Source: Actibacterium pelagium (GTDB taxonomy: Bacteria > Pseudomonadota > Alphaproteobacteria > Rhodobacterales > Rhodobacteraceae). Taken from it: DNA of 64,000 nucleotides. Under the pieces are notes generated by a model that saw nothing but the letters and a program-made list of their open reading frames with translations, had not been told where the DNA came from and searched no databases. A program made the position numbers and the translations under genes. This document shows, piece by piece, positions 8,432 to 15,745 of this stretch. How positions within the stretch are numbered: position 1 is the stretch's first letter; every line of letters starts with the position of its first letter. The stretch spans positions 248,001 to 312,000 of the forward strand of contig NZ_NSBU01000004.1 in the NCBI RefSeq assembly GCF_002285415.1. The letters run 5' to 3'.

Positions 8432-9343
8432 ATGGCATCCCGATCCAACGCCGTTTCGGTTCTCGCTCCGGCGAAGGTGAACCTGAGCTTGCATGTGACC
8501 GGCCAGCGCGACGATGGCTATCACCTGCTGGACAGTCTGGTGGCCTTTGCCCCCGTACATGACCGCTTGGACATCTCGCACGGCAACACGTTGTCGTTGA
8601 CCGTCGAAGGCCCCGAAGGCGCAGGTGTGCCCGCCGACATGGATAACCTCGTCCTGAAAGCGGCGGCAATGTTTGCCGACGATCGCGGGGCCGCGATTAC
8701 GCTGACCAAGAACCTGCCGTCAGCCTCTGGCATTGGCGGGGGGTCTGCAGACGCTGCCGCGATTGTGCGGGGCCTGATGGTTTTCTGGGGCCTTGCGAAG
8801 GATTGGGATGATCCGGAACTGGCCGACGCGGTAGGTCAAAAGCTTGCGGCTTTGGGGGCAGACATTCCCATGTGCCTGCTTAACCGGCCAGCTCGCGTCA
8901 GCGGCATCGGCGATGAGATCGAGTATATCTCGCCTCTCGGGCCGATCCCCGCAATCCTGATCAACCCGCGCGTCGAGGTCAGTACGCCCGCCGTGTTCCG
9001 CGCTTTGAAAAGCAAAACCAACCCACCGATGCCTGAAACGTTGCCCGCTTTTAAGGGCGTTCAGGATTTCGTTCCGTGGCTGACGGATCAACGAAACGAT
9101 CTGCAAGAGCCCGCATTGGCGCTTGCCCCCGAAATCGGAAAGGTCTTGAACGCGCTGGAAGCAGAGCCAGACTGCATGCTGGCCCGCATGTCAGGCTCTG
9201 GCGCCACATGTTTCGGAATTTTCCCCAACAAAGACAGCTGTTACGCCGCGACCGAACGCCTTTACACCGACCATCCCGACTGGTGGGTCGCAGGTGGGTT
9301 CCTAGGCGATCAGTTTGAGCTTTCTCTGCCGAAGGTCAGCTGA
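8432..9343 (+). CDS. ispE: 4-diphosphocytidyl-2-C-methyl-D-erythritol kinase
   Basis: This GHMP kinase phosphorylates CDP-methylerythritol in the MEP isoprenoid pathway. Seen: an N-terminal APAKVNLSLHVTGQRDDGYHLLDS motif with the substrate-binding Lys and His, the ATP-binding loop LPSASGIGGGSADAAA (about 95-110), and the C-terminal ARMSGSGATCFGIF motif. 303 residues is the usual length. It converges on the polyprenyl diphosphate synthase gene with an 8-bp overlap, so two isoprenoid genes meet tail to tail. Confidence 0.97.
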   Translation: MASRSNAVSVLAPAKVNLSLHVTGQRDDGYHLLDSLVAFAPVHDRLDISHGNTLSLTVEGPEGAGVPADMDNLVLKAAAMFADDRGAAITLTKNLPSASGIGGGSADAAAIVRGLMVFWGLAKDWDDPELADAVGQKLAALGADIPMCLLNRPARVSGIGDEIEYISPLGPIPAILINPRVEVSTPAVFRALKSKTNPPMPETLPAFKGVQDFVPWLTDQRNDLQEPALALAPEIGKVLNALEAEPDCMLARMSGSGATCFGIFPNKDSCYAATERLYTDHPDWWVAGGFLGDQFELSLPKVS

Positions 9344-10337
9344 TCCGCGCGACCACGTAATCTGCCAGATCGCGTAGCATTTCGCGCAACTCATGCTCGG
9401 GCAGGTTTTCCAACGCGGCTTTCGCCGTCGCGGCCCATCCCAACGCATCCGCCCGCGCATCTTCCATCGCGTTATGTTTGGCCAGCAGGTCCAAGGCGTG
9501 CTCTAGGTCGCCGTCTTCCTGTTTGCCCTTCTCAATGGTGCGCTTCCAGAAGTCGCGCTCTGCCGCATCGGCGCGCGCAACAGCTTTGATCACGGGCAGG
9601 GTCAGCTTACGCTCGCGGAAATCATCGCCAACATTCTTGCCCGTCGCCTTCGTATCTCCGCCATAGTCCAGCAGGTCGTCCACGATCTGGAAGCAAATCC
9701 CAAGCGCGTCACCATAGTCATAAAGCGCCTGCTCAACCGCCGGATCAACCTTGGCAATCACGCCGCCAACCTGCGTCGCTGCCGAAAACAGTGCCGCTGT
9801 CTTGCCGCGCACCACTTGCAGATAGATCTCTTCGGTGGTCGCCAAATCCTGTGCGGCGGTCAGTTGCAGAACCTCGCCCTCGGCGATCGTGGCAGAGGCA
9901 TTGGCCAGAATATCCAGCACCCGGATCGACCCGGTTTCGACCATCAACTGGAACGAGCGCGAGAACAGGTAATCCCCCACCAGAACCGAAGATTTGTTGT
10001 CCCACAACAGGTTAGCGGTCGGTCGCCCCCGACGCTGCGCGCTTTCGTCGACAACGTCGTCGTGCAACAGGGTCGCGGTGTGAATGAACTCGACCGTCGC
10101 AGCCAGATGTACGTGAAACGGCCCGTCGTACCCGCACAAACGGGCGGATGCCAAGGTCAGCATCGGGCGCAGGCGCTTGCCACCGGCTTCGACCAGATGG
10201 GCTGTGACCTCTGGGATGCGGGGCGCGTGTTTCGAGGCCATTCGGTCCCGGATCAGCTCATTCACTGCCGCCATATCCGACGCCAGATACTTGCCTAGCC
10301 GCTCGTGCGGTTTGATTGCTGCGCTGTCCAGACCCAT
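9336..10337 (-). CDS. Long-chain polyprenyl diphosphate synthase (ubiquinone side chain)
   Basis: This 333-residue trans-prenyltransferase has both Asp-rich motifs: LLHDDVVDE (first, DDxxD) and FQIVDDLLDYGGD (second). It also has the GGKRLRPML substrate-binding stretch. Enzymes of this type extend FPP with IPP to C40-C50 chains for ubiquinone. In this lineage UQ-10 is common, so decaprenyl is likely, but chain length cannot be read safely. The ATG at 10337 is preferred to the adjacent GTG at 10340. It is divergent from the DUF2007 gene. Confidence 0.93.
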   Translation of the reverse strand: MGLDSAAIKPHERLGKYLASDMAAVNELIRDRMASKHAPRIPEVTAHLVEAGGKRLRPMLTLASARLCGYDGPFHVHLAATVEFIHTATLLHDDVVDESAQRRGRPTANLLWDNKSSVLVGDYLFSRSFQLMVETGSIRVLDILANASATIAEGEVLQLTAAQDLATTEEIYLQVVRGKTAALFSAATQVGGVIAKVDPAVEQALYDYGDALGICFQIVDDLLDYGGDTKATGKNVGDDFRERKLTLPVIKAVARADAAERDFWKRTIEKGKQEDGDLEHALDLLAKHNAMEDARADALGWAATAKAALENLPEHELREMLRDLADYVVARIS

Positions 10338-10381
10338 CACGCTCTCGTCACCTTGCTCGACAAATCGGGGTAGATGCCCTT

Positions 10382-10612
10382 ATGTCCATGAATATGAAAG
10401 AGCTTTTGCGTACAAACGACCCCACCCTGGTGGCCTTCGTCACCGCCCTTCTTCGCGGCGAAGAGATAGACTGCTTCCCGATGGATGTCCACATGAGCGT
10501 CCTTGAGGGCAGCATCGGCATATTGCCGCGTCGGATCATGGTGCGCGACAAGGATCACTTCCGCGCCAGCGCTGTTTTGCGCGACAATGACGTGCAATTA
10601 GACAATGGCTGA
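10382..10612 (+). CDS. DUF2007 family small protein
   Basis: This 76-residue protein begins MSMNMKELLRTNDPTLVAFVTALLRGEEIDCFPMDVHMS. It matches the DUF2007 (putative signal-transducing protein) pattern, in which a short alpha/beta fold follows an LLRTND start. No enzyme activity is known for the family. The ATG at 10382 is chosen by length; the ATGs at 10388 and 10394 are also possible. It overlaps the downstream methyltransferase gene by 8 bp, a pairing that suggests coupled expression. Confidence 0.85.
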   Translation: MSMNMKELLRTNDPTLVAFVTALLRGEEIDCFPMDVHMSVLEGSIGILPRRIMVRDKDHFRASAVLRDNDVQLDNG

Positions 10613-11378
10613 CGACACGCTCACACGCGACAAGTTTCTGGGCGGACGGCTTCAGGTCTGGCAACCCAAAACCGGCTACCGCGCCGGGGTGGACGCGGTT
10701 TTTCTGGCCTCGGCCGTCCCCGCCAAACCGGGGCAGCGAGTTTTGGAATTGGGCTGCGGTGTGGGCGTGGCGAGCCTGTGCCTTGCTGCGCGAGTGCCAG
10801 ACCTGCAAATCACCGGAATTGAACTTCAGGCAGAATACAGCGGGTTGGCGCGCAGAAATGCCGAAGAAAACAGCCTTCCTTTAGCTGTGTTTGAGGCCGA
10901 TCTGGCCAAGCTTCCGTCCGAGGTTCGGCAGCAAAGTTTTGACCACGTAATTGCAAACCCTCCCTACTTTGATCGCAACAAAAGCCATCCGGCCAAGGAC
11001 CCGGGCCGCGAAACTGCCTTTGGTGAGGCCACCCCGCTGTCGAAATGGGTGGATGCGGCCACCCGGCGCCTTGCCGCCCGCGGTCATCTGACAATGATCC
11101 TGCGGACCGAAAGACTGGCAGATCTGCTCGCCGCGATGGATGATCGCTTGGGCAGCGTCGAAATCCTGCCGCTGGCCCCGCGCGTGGGCCGGCGCGCCAA
11201 GCTGGTTCTGATCCGCGCGATCAAGGGGGGGCGCGCGCCCTTTGCTTTGCTGCCGCCGGTCACCCTGCACGACGGCGAAACCCATCTGACAGACAAAGAT
11301 GATTACGCTTCCGCAATCGCCGATGTTTTGCGCAATGGCCGCGAATTCCCTTGGCCGACAGGTTCGTTAAAAACCTAA
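10605..11378 (+). CDS. tRNA1(Val) N6-adenine methyltransferase-like protein (TrmN6/YfiC family)
   Basis: This 257-residue SAM-dependent methylase has motif I VLELGCGVGVASLCLA (about 48-63), an acidic motif II (TGIELQ) and the N6-adenine catalytic motif IANPPYF (NPPY, about 116-122). The N-terminal QPKTGYRAGVDAVFLA is characteristic of YfiC/TrmN6, which methylates A37 of tRNA1(Val). The exact RNA target is inferred from family resemblance. Its translation is probably coupled to the DUF2007 gene. Confidence 0.88.
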   Translation: MADDTLTRDKFLGGRLQVWQPKTGYRAGVDAVFLASAVPAKPGQRVLELGCGVGVASLCLAARVPDLQITGIELQAEYSGLARRNAEENSLPLAVFEADLAKLPSEVRQQSFDHVIANPPYFDRNKSHPAKDPGRETAFGEATPLSKWVDAATRRLAARGHLTMILRTERLADLLAAMDDRLGSVEILPLAPRVGRRAKLVLIRAIKGGRAPFALLPPVTLHDGETHLTDKDDYASAIADVLRNGREFPWPTGSLKT

Positions 11379-11473
11379 GCACTTTTCCGCCTAGGTATTT
11401 TGCAACAGCAGCGTGACACGACTCAGATTCTGTGATCGACTTATCTTACACAAAATAGAAAAGGAGTTGGTCC

Positions 11474-11641
11474 ATGAGCCTGAGTTCACACTTGCAAGAA
11501 CTCCGTAAGAAACATCAATCCCTGTCAGAGCGCGTTGAACGAGTACAGCGCAGTCCAGGATCCGATGATCTCACAATCGCTGAACTCAAGAAACAAAAGC
11601 TCCGGATTAAAGACGAAATCGAACGGCTAGAGACCGTTTAA
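11474..11641 (+). CDS. YdcH family (DUF465) small coiled-coil protein
   Basis: This gene of 55 codons starts at an ATG preceded by AAGGAG (11461-11466). The product begins MSLSSHLQELRKKHQSLSERV and ends LKKQKLRIKDEIERLETV. The two charged helices with LxxLKKQKLxLKDEI in the second are the DUF465/YdcH hairpin. Function is unknown in the family. It has its own upstream AT-rich region and a strong terminator 3 bp after the stop, so it is probably a monocistronic unit. Confidence 0.9.
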   Translation: MSLSSHLQELRKKHQSLSERVERVQRSPGSDDLTIAELKKQKLRIKDEIERLETV

Positions 11642-11644
11642 CCC

Positions 11645-11673
11645 AAAAGCCCGAGGCAACGCCTCGGGCTTTT
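11645..11673. terminator. Bidirectional intrinsic terminator
   Basis: A perfect 13-bp stem AAAAGCCCGAGGC / GCCTCGGGCTTTT with loop AAC gives A/T tracts on both sides. It serves the YdcH gene on the plus strand and the convergent OmpA-domain gene on the minus strand. Confidence 0.92.
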
Positions 11674-11698
11674 CATTTTCACGCTATTTCTACGCAGT

Positions 11699-12292
11699 TT
11701 AAGAGGCCGGGCACTGCCGGGCCAGTATTTCTACACGCCTGTTTTCCCGTGCGGTGGTCGCCAACCCCGGAAGCGGCTGCCCCTCTCCAAGCCCGACCAT
11801 TTGTTCGATGCGTGCCGGGTCTTGCAAATGGGTCGCCAGATAGCGGCCAACAGCCTGTGCCCGTTGACGAGACAGGATCAGGTTGGCGGCCTCTGCCCCG
11901 ACCGAATCCGAATGGCCCACCAATTTCAGACAGGCGTCAGCCAAAGGTTCGGTTTCCAAAACACGGGCCAGTTTCTGTAACTGGAGTTGAGCCTCTGCGC
12001 GCAGGGACACGCCACCTTCAGAAAAAAAGATATGGCTTTCCCGCAGACGATCCGTAAGGGGCCCGGCGGGTTGCGGTGCGAATGCCGCAGTACTGGCGGC
12101 GGGCGCGGGCAGTTTGGGCGGTAAAACAACGGCGGCCACAGTAACCGGCGCGGGGGAACACCCAGGCGCCACGACACCGTATTGAACCAGAATTTCCTTA
12201 CAATCGGCCTCTGTCAGGGCCTGCGCATGGACCGGGGTCGCCACCCAGATCATACCCCCGAACACAGCAAAGCATCGACGCAGTCGCATCAT
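11699..12292 (-). CDS. Secreted OmpA-domain protein
   Basis: This 197-residue protein has a signal peptide (MMRLRRCFAVFGGMIWVATPVHAQA), a variable Pro/Ala-rich N-terminal part with two Cys, and a C-terminal OmpA/MotB peptidoglycan-binding domain. The domain reads FFSEGGVSLRAEA, LVGHSDSVGAEAANLILSRQRAQAV, GLGEGQPL and RENRRVEI; the D in GHSDS and the R in NRRVEI are the peptidoglycan contacts. The start at 12292 follows GGAAGGAGAG; the longer frame to 12355 lacks a signal peptide. It is divergent from the polysaccharide locus across about 140 bp, so it might share control with it. Confidence 0.88.
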   Translation of the reverse strand: MMRLRRCFAVFGGMIWVATPVHAQALTEADCKEILVQYGVVAPGCSPAPVTVAAVVLPPKLPAPAASTAAFAPQPAGPLTDRLRESHIFFSEGGVSLRAEAQLQLQKLARVLETEPLADACLKLVGHSDSVGAEAANLILSRQRAQAVGRYLATHLQDPARIEQMVGLGEGQPLPGLATTARENRRVEILARQCPAS

Positions 12293-12434
12293 GGTGACTC
12301 TCCTTCCATGACACCCGGAATAGGCGTCAGGCGCTAATAAAGAGTGAACGCGCACCTATCTGATTTTTCTATAAGATTTACGCTTTGTTCGGACTCCGTT
12401 CGCATGCTGCCCATGCCCTGAATCGGAGAGATGG

Positions 12435-13577
12435 ATGGACACTTCGCAACGAATGGTATGGCTGGATGCGCTGCGGTTGACCGCCGGTGTATCGATGGTC
12501 GTTCTGCATGCGACCGCCGATCCCAACGGGCAGCCGTGGGTCAACTATCCGCCCGCCGACAGGGTCGGGCCGATCGTCATTCGCACCATCATCTATTCCG
12601 CCCGGACAGAGCTTTTCCTGATCATTTCGGCCTTCCTTCTACTACTCGCATTGGAACATCGCCCCCGCAGTTATGGGCAGACGGTTCGCCAGCAGATGCG
12701 GCGTCTTTTGCTGCCCTTTGCGTTCTGGGTCGTTTTTTACGCCGGATACAACCTGATCAAGGCGGATGCCTTTGGATATACCCCGGCGTTGCTAGGGCAA
12801 CTCTCCAACCCGATGGAGTGGGTTGGGTTTTTCGTGCTGGGTGACATCAAATACCACATGCATTTCCTGCCAACGCTCTTTGGATTGGTGCTGTTTTTCC
12901 CACTTTTCAAATGTGCGCGGCGCTGGCCCGCGATTGGCTTCGGCGTTCTGGTATGCCTCTTGGTCAAGCGAGAGTTGGATGGGTTCCTGTGGTCTGCTTT
13001 CGTAGACACGCAAGCGCTGCCTTATCTGGTGCGCGCCGTCAAAATCCTGACCTATGTGGGCTACGGCCTGATCGCTGGTGCCGCGCTTGGTATTTTGGAA
13101 AAATCCAGCACGAAGCAACGAGAGGCATGGCTTCCGATACTGGGCTTCGCAGCCACGCTGCTGATCCTCGTAAAATCCGTGGGTGCGTGGAAAACCGTAC
13201 AACTTGGGGCATGGCCACATTCCTATACCGCCGGGTTCTGGGCCGACTTCCTGATGCCTGCGCTCTTGTTTCTTTTTTGTATGTGCTGCGGGCACTGGCG
13301 TTGGCCCGCCGTTATCTCACGGATCGCCCCCTATTCATTTGGGATTTACCTGTGCCACCCGATCTTTCTGGATCTGGCAGAGGTCGCGTTGCGCGATGTG
13401 GGATGGGCGCCGGTAATGCAGGTTTTGGTAAAGCTGAGTTTCGCCCTGCCAGCAACGACATTTCTGGTCATTATGCTCTCGCGATCAGTGCTCTTTGCCT
13501 GGGTCGTGGGCCTTGGCCCACTTCCCACACTACGCCGCGTCTCCACCAACGAACAGGAGCGTCAGAATGCTGCTTGA
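12435..13577 (+). CDS. Acyltransferase family 3 membrane protein
   Basis: This 380-residue polytopic membrane protein has about ten hydrophobic segments. The N-terminal WLDALRLTAGVSMVVLHAT carries the catalytic-type Arg and His of acyltransferase-3 proteins, which O-acylate sugars of polysaccharides. TELFLIISAFLLLLAL and the basic loop RQQMRRLLLPFAFW fit OpgC/Nod-like members. GGAGAG lies just before the ATG at 12435. It is the first gene of a plus-strand set (12435-18806) and overlaps the next gene by 11 bp, so it probably decorates the glycan made by the GT2 enzyme downstream. Confidence 0.88.
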   Translation: MDTSQRMVWLDALRLTAGVSMVVLHATADPNGQPWVNYPPADRVGPIVIRTIIYSARTELFLIISAFLLLLALEHRPRSYGQTVRQQMRRLLLPFAFWVVFYAGYNLIKADAFGYTPALLGQLSNPMEWVGFFVLGDIKYHMHFLPTLFGLVLFFPLFKCARRWPAIGFGVLVCLLVKRELDGFLWSAFVDTQALPYLVRAVKILTYVGYGLIAGAALGILEKSSTKQREAWLPILGFAATLLILVKSVGAWKTVQLGAWPHSYTAGFWADFLMPALLFLFCMCCGHWRWPAVISRIAPYSFGIYLCHPIFLDLAEVALRDVGWAPVMQVLVKLSFALPATTFLVIMLSRSVLFAWVVGLGPLPTLRRVSTNEQERQNAA

Positions 13578-14955
13578 TGTCAAATTCCAGGGCAATGGAA
13601 TTGCCATATTCCACGCAACAGGGGGCGAATTGCATGCCAATAGCCTTGAGCGCCTGGAAGAGCTTTGCGACGTGATGCAACGCCAAGGCAAAATCGGGAT
13701 CATTTTGGAACTGTCGGGCTTGCGCCGTGTGTCGGCGGGCGGGCTTGCCGCACTGGTTGAATTGGTCAGCCTTCGCCGTGATCAGGAAATCGGGATATGC
13801 AGCCCCCCTGAAAAGCTGCTGCGACTGATAGAGCAACTGGGCCTTTATCGGGGGTTACCGATCTATAAGGACCTGCCAAATGCGCTTCGCTCCTCTCAAT
13901 TCAAGCGCTGCCATTTGCGCGGTCTGCGCTGCGTGGTCTTCTGCAGTTCTCAATCTCGCGGCATTCTGGACCAAGCCGGACCCTCAGAGATGCTGGATGT
14001 GTTGGGCAAACCCCTTATCCACAGGGTGCTGGATGGGTTGGCAGACTATGGTTGCTCGATTACCTATCTGAAACCGGGTCGAAATGCGCGGCGGCTGGCC
14101 TCTTACTTGTCTGGTGAACAGGTGATCGGGCAATCACAGTTCTTGCTTGGCGCTGAAATGGGCGCTGCGTCGGAAGAATTAGGATCGCTGTTGCGCCACC
14201 TTGTGGACAGTCAGATTTCCGGACAGGACGATCTACTGATCTTACCGGGTGACCAACTGAACACGGCTGATCTAGGCGCATTTGTCGAACACCACAAAGA
14301 CAGCCGGGCTGATCTTAGCGTGATGGTCACCGAAGAAGGCACCAATGGCGCGCCTTCGGATCAGGACATGGACCTGTGGGAACCAAGCGGGATTATGATC
14401 CGTCCGGAACTTATCCCCCATCTTCCTACCGATGGCTGCCAATCATTGTCGGAACTTGCCTGCTTCCTCCGTCGCAAGAAGCGCAAAGTTGCGGTCTACC
14501 GCGCGGGCGCGCGCCTGCTGCACGTCAATAGCGTCACATCATATCAACACGTTCTGACCAGCTTGATGACCAGTCCGATTGACGGTGTCTTGCCATTTGG
14601 CACCGCCGCTGAAGCAGGTATCTGGCACGGGGCAGGCAGCCGTGTCTCTGCCCGGGCGAAGATCACTGGCCCGGTGTTCATCGGTGATGGCGCTGAAGTG
14701 CCGCGCAATGTCCGTTTGATCGGCCCGGTGGTTATCGGTGCTGGCGTCAAAATCCCATCAAGAACGCTTGTGCGGAATTCAATCATACTTTCAGATCAGA
14801 CGCTGGAAACGGGCGCGCTGGTGGATGGCAAGCTTGTCCTGAACGACCGTCAACTCTCGCTATCTGCGCCGGCAGCGCCGCGCCATCTGCTGACGATACC
14901 TCATGAAATTCCAGAATTGGACGTCCTGCAAGAACCACAGGAGAAATTGGCATGA
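13567..14955 (+). CDS. STAS domain + degenerate nucleotidyltransferase + left-handed beta-helix fusion
   Basis: The product has 462 residues. About 1-100 form a STAS domain (GIILELSGLRRVSAGGLAALVEL). About 115-345 resemble a sugar-nucleotide transferase (MLDVLGKPLIHRVLDGLADYG, DDLLILPGDQLNT, EPSGIMIRPELI). About 355-420 read as hexapeptide repeats (ARAKITGPVFIGDGAEV, VRLIGPVVIGAGVKI). The usual GxGTRL...PK nucleotide loop is replaced by CSSQSRGILDQAGPSEML, so catalysis is doubtful. The STAS phospho-Ser position of SpoIIAA-type proteins reads Gly here (VSAGGL). It might scaffold or regulate polysaccharide synthesis. The ATG at 13567 overlaps the acyltransferase stop; the last four bases overlap the next start (ATGA). 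Confidence 0.85.
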   Translation: MLLDVKFQGNGIAIFHATGGELHANSLERLEELCDVMQRQGKIGIILELSGLRRVSAGGLAALVELVSLRRDQEIGICSPPEKLLRLIEQLGLYRGLPIYKDLPNALRSSQFKRCHLRGLRCVVFCSSQSRGILDQAGPSEMLDVLGKPLIHRVLDGLADYGCSITYLKPGRNARRLASYLSGEQVIGQSQFLLGAEMGAASEELGSLLRHLVDSQISGQDDLLILPGDQLNTADLGAFVEHHKDSRADLSVMVTEEGTNGAPSDQDMDLWEPSGIMIRPELIPHLPTDGCQSLSELACFLRRKKRKVAVYRAGARLLHVNSVTSYQHVLTSLMTSPIDGVLPFGTAAEAGIWHGAGSRVSARAKITGPVFIGDGAEVPRNVRLIGPVVIGAGVKIPSRTLVRNSIILSDQTLETGALVDGKLVLNDRQLSLSAPAAPRHLLTIPHEIPELDVLQEPQEKLA

Positions 14956-15737
14956 CGTCTACTTTCAAAGCCTTGGCGATCTCGGCCGTTATCGCCGCAA
15001 TGCCCGCAGTTGCGACCGCTCAATCCTTCCCACAGGTAGAGGATCGCTTCTGGATCCTTTGGGAGAAAGAAGGGCTTAGCGGTACAGGCTGCCCAAAAGG
15101 GGCGGCCTGTGTGTTCAGCCGCGACTATCGCGCAACGCTTCTATCCGACAAAGTTACCCCTCAACTTCAAAAATTGTTCCAACAAGACCAAGGCGTCTAT
15201 GAACGCGGCCGCCTTGGTCCGGCCAAGGATGCACCGCACGTCTGCCAGCAACACGGAGCGGTGGCCTATCTGGAAACCAACCCCGAATTACAGCTTTTGT
15301 CCGATAGGCTGGACGCCCTTCGGGGGCTGGTTGGGGTCGGATTGGACCTTCGGAAACTGAAGCCGCCCCCGGGGGAAAGCAATGTGTTCGGCCAACGCCT
15401 TCACGAGGCCTTTACGCGCAAGTTTCGCGATGCCGGCTTGATTGTGGTTAGCCCGGATGAATCCGCTCGACTGCCCGGCCAACCGAAGTTCAACCTGTTC
15501 TTCTCATTCTCCGATGACGACAGCACCTGCGAATATACGTTTTCAGTTTTCGCCAGCCTCAGCCAAACCGCTTTGTTGTCCCGTGATCTAAGGACAAAGC
15601 TGTCCGTCGGGGTCTGGTCCTTTTCAACGAAGCCCAAACATGGGGAAACGCTGACCGAATATGATGCAATCCTGCGCGCGGCCGATGCATTTCTAGAAGA
15701 CTTCAAAGAGGCGAATGCGCCCGGAAATGGGAACTAA
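14952..15737 (+). CDS. Secreted protein of unknown function in polysaccharide locus
   Basis: This 261-residue protein has a clear signal peptide (MTSTFKALAISAVIAAMPAVATAQ), so it is periplasmic. The mature part has four Cys (TGCPKGAACVF, HVCQQH, STCEY), enough for two disulfides. It ends in a mixed alpha/beta region with FNLFFSFSDDDSTCEYTFSVFASLSQ. I recognise no family. The ATGA overlap with the STAS fusion gene and the 8-bp gap to the GT2 gene place it in the middle of the operon. A role in export or periplasmic handling of the glycan is inferred from position only. Confidence 0.8.
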   Translation: MTSTFKALAISAVIAAMPAVATAQSFPQVEDRFWILWEKEGLSGTGCPKGAACVFSRDYRATLLSDKVTPQLQKLFQQDQGVYERGRLGPAKDAPHVCQQHGAVAYLETNPELQLLSDRLDALRGLVGVGLDLRKLKPPPGESNVFGQRLHEAFTRKFRDAGLIVVSPDESARLPGQPKFNLFFSFSDDDSTCEYTFSVFASLSQTALLSRDLRTKLSVGVWSFSTKPKHGETLTEYDAILRAADAFLEDFKEANAPGNGN

Positions 15738-15745
15738 CCTAGCGT

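Noticed and set aside
14015-14023. Perfect DnaA box TTATCCACA
   Set aside because: A single copy inside the STAS fusion coding region, far from dnaA; it encodes ordinary residues and is expected by chance.
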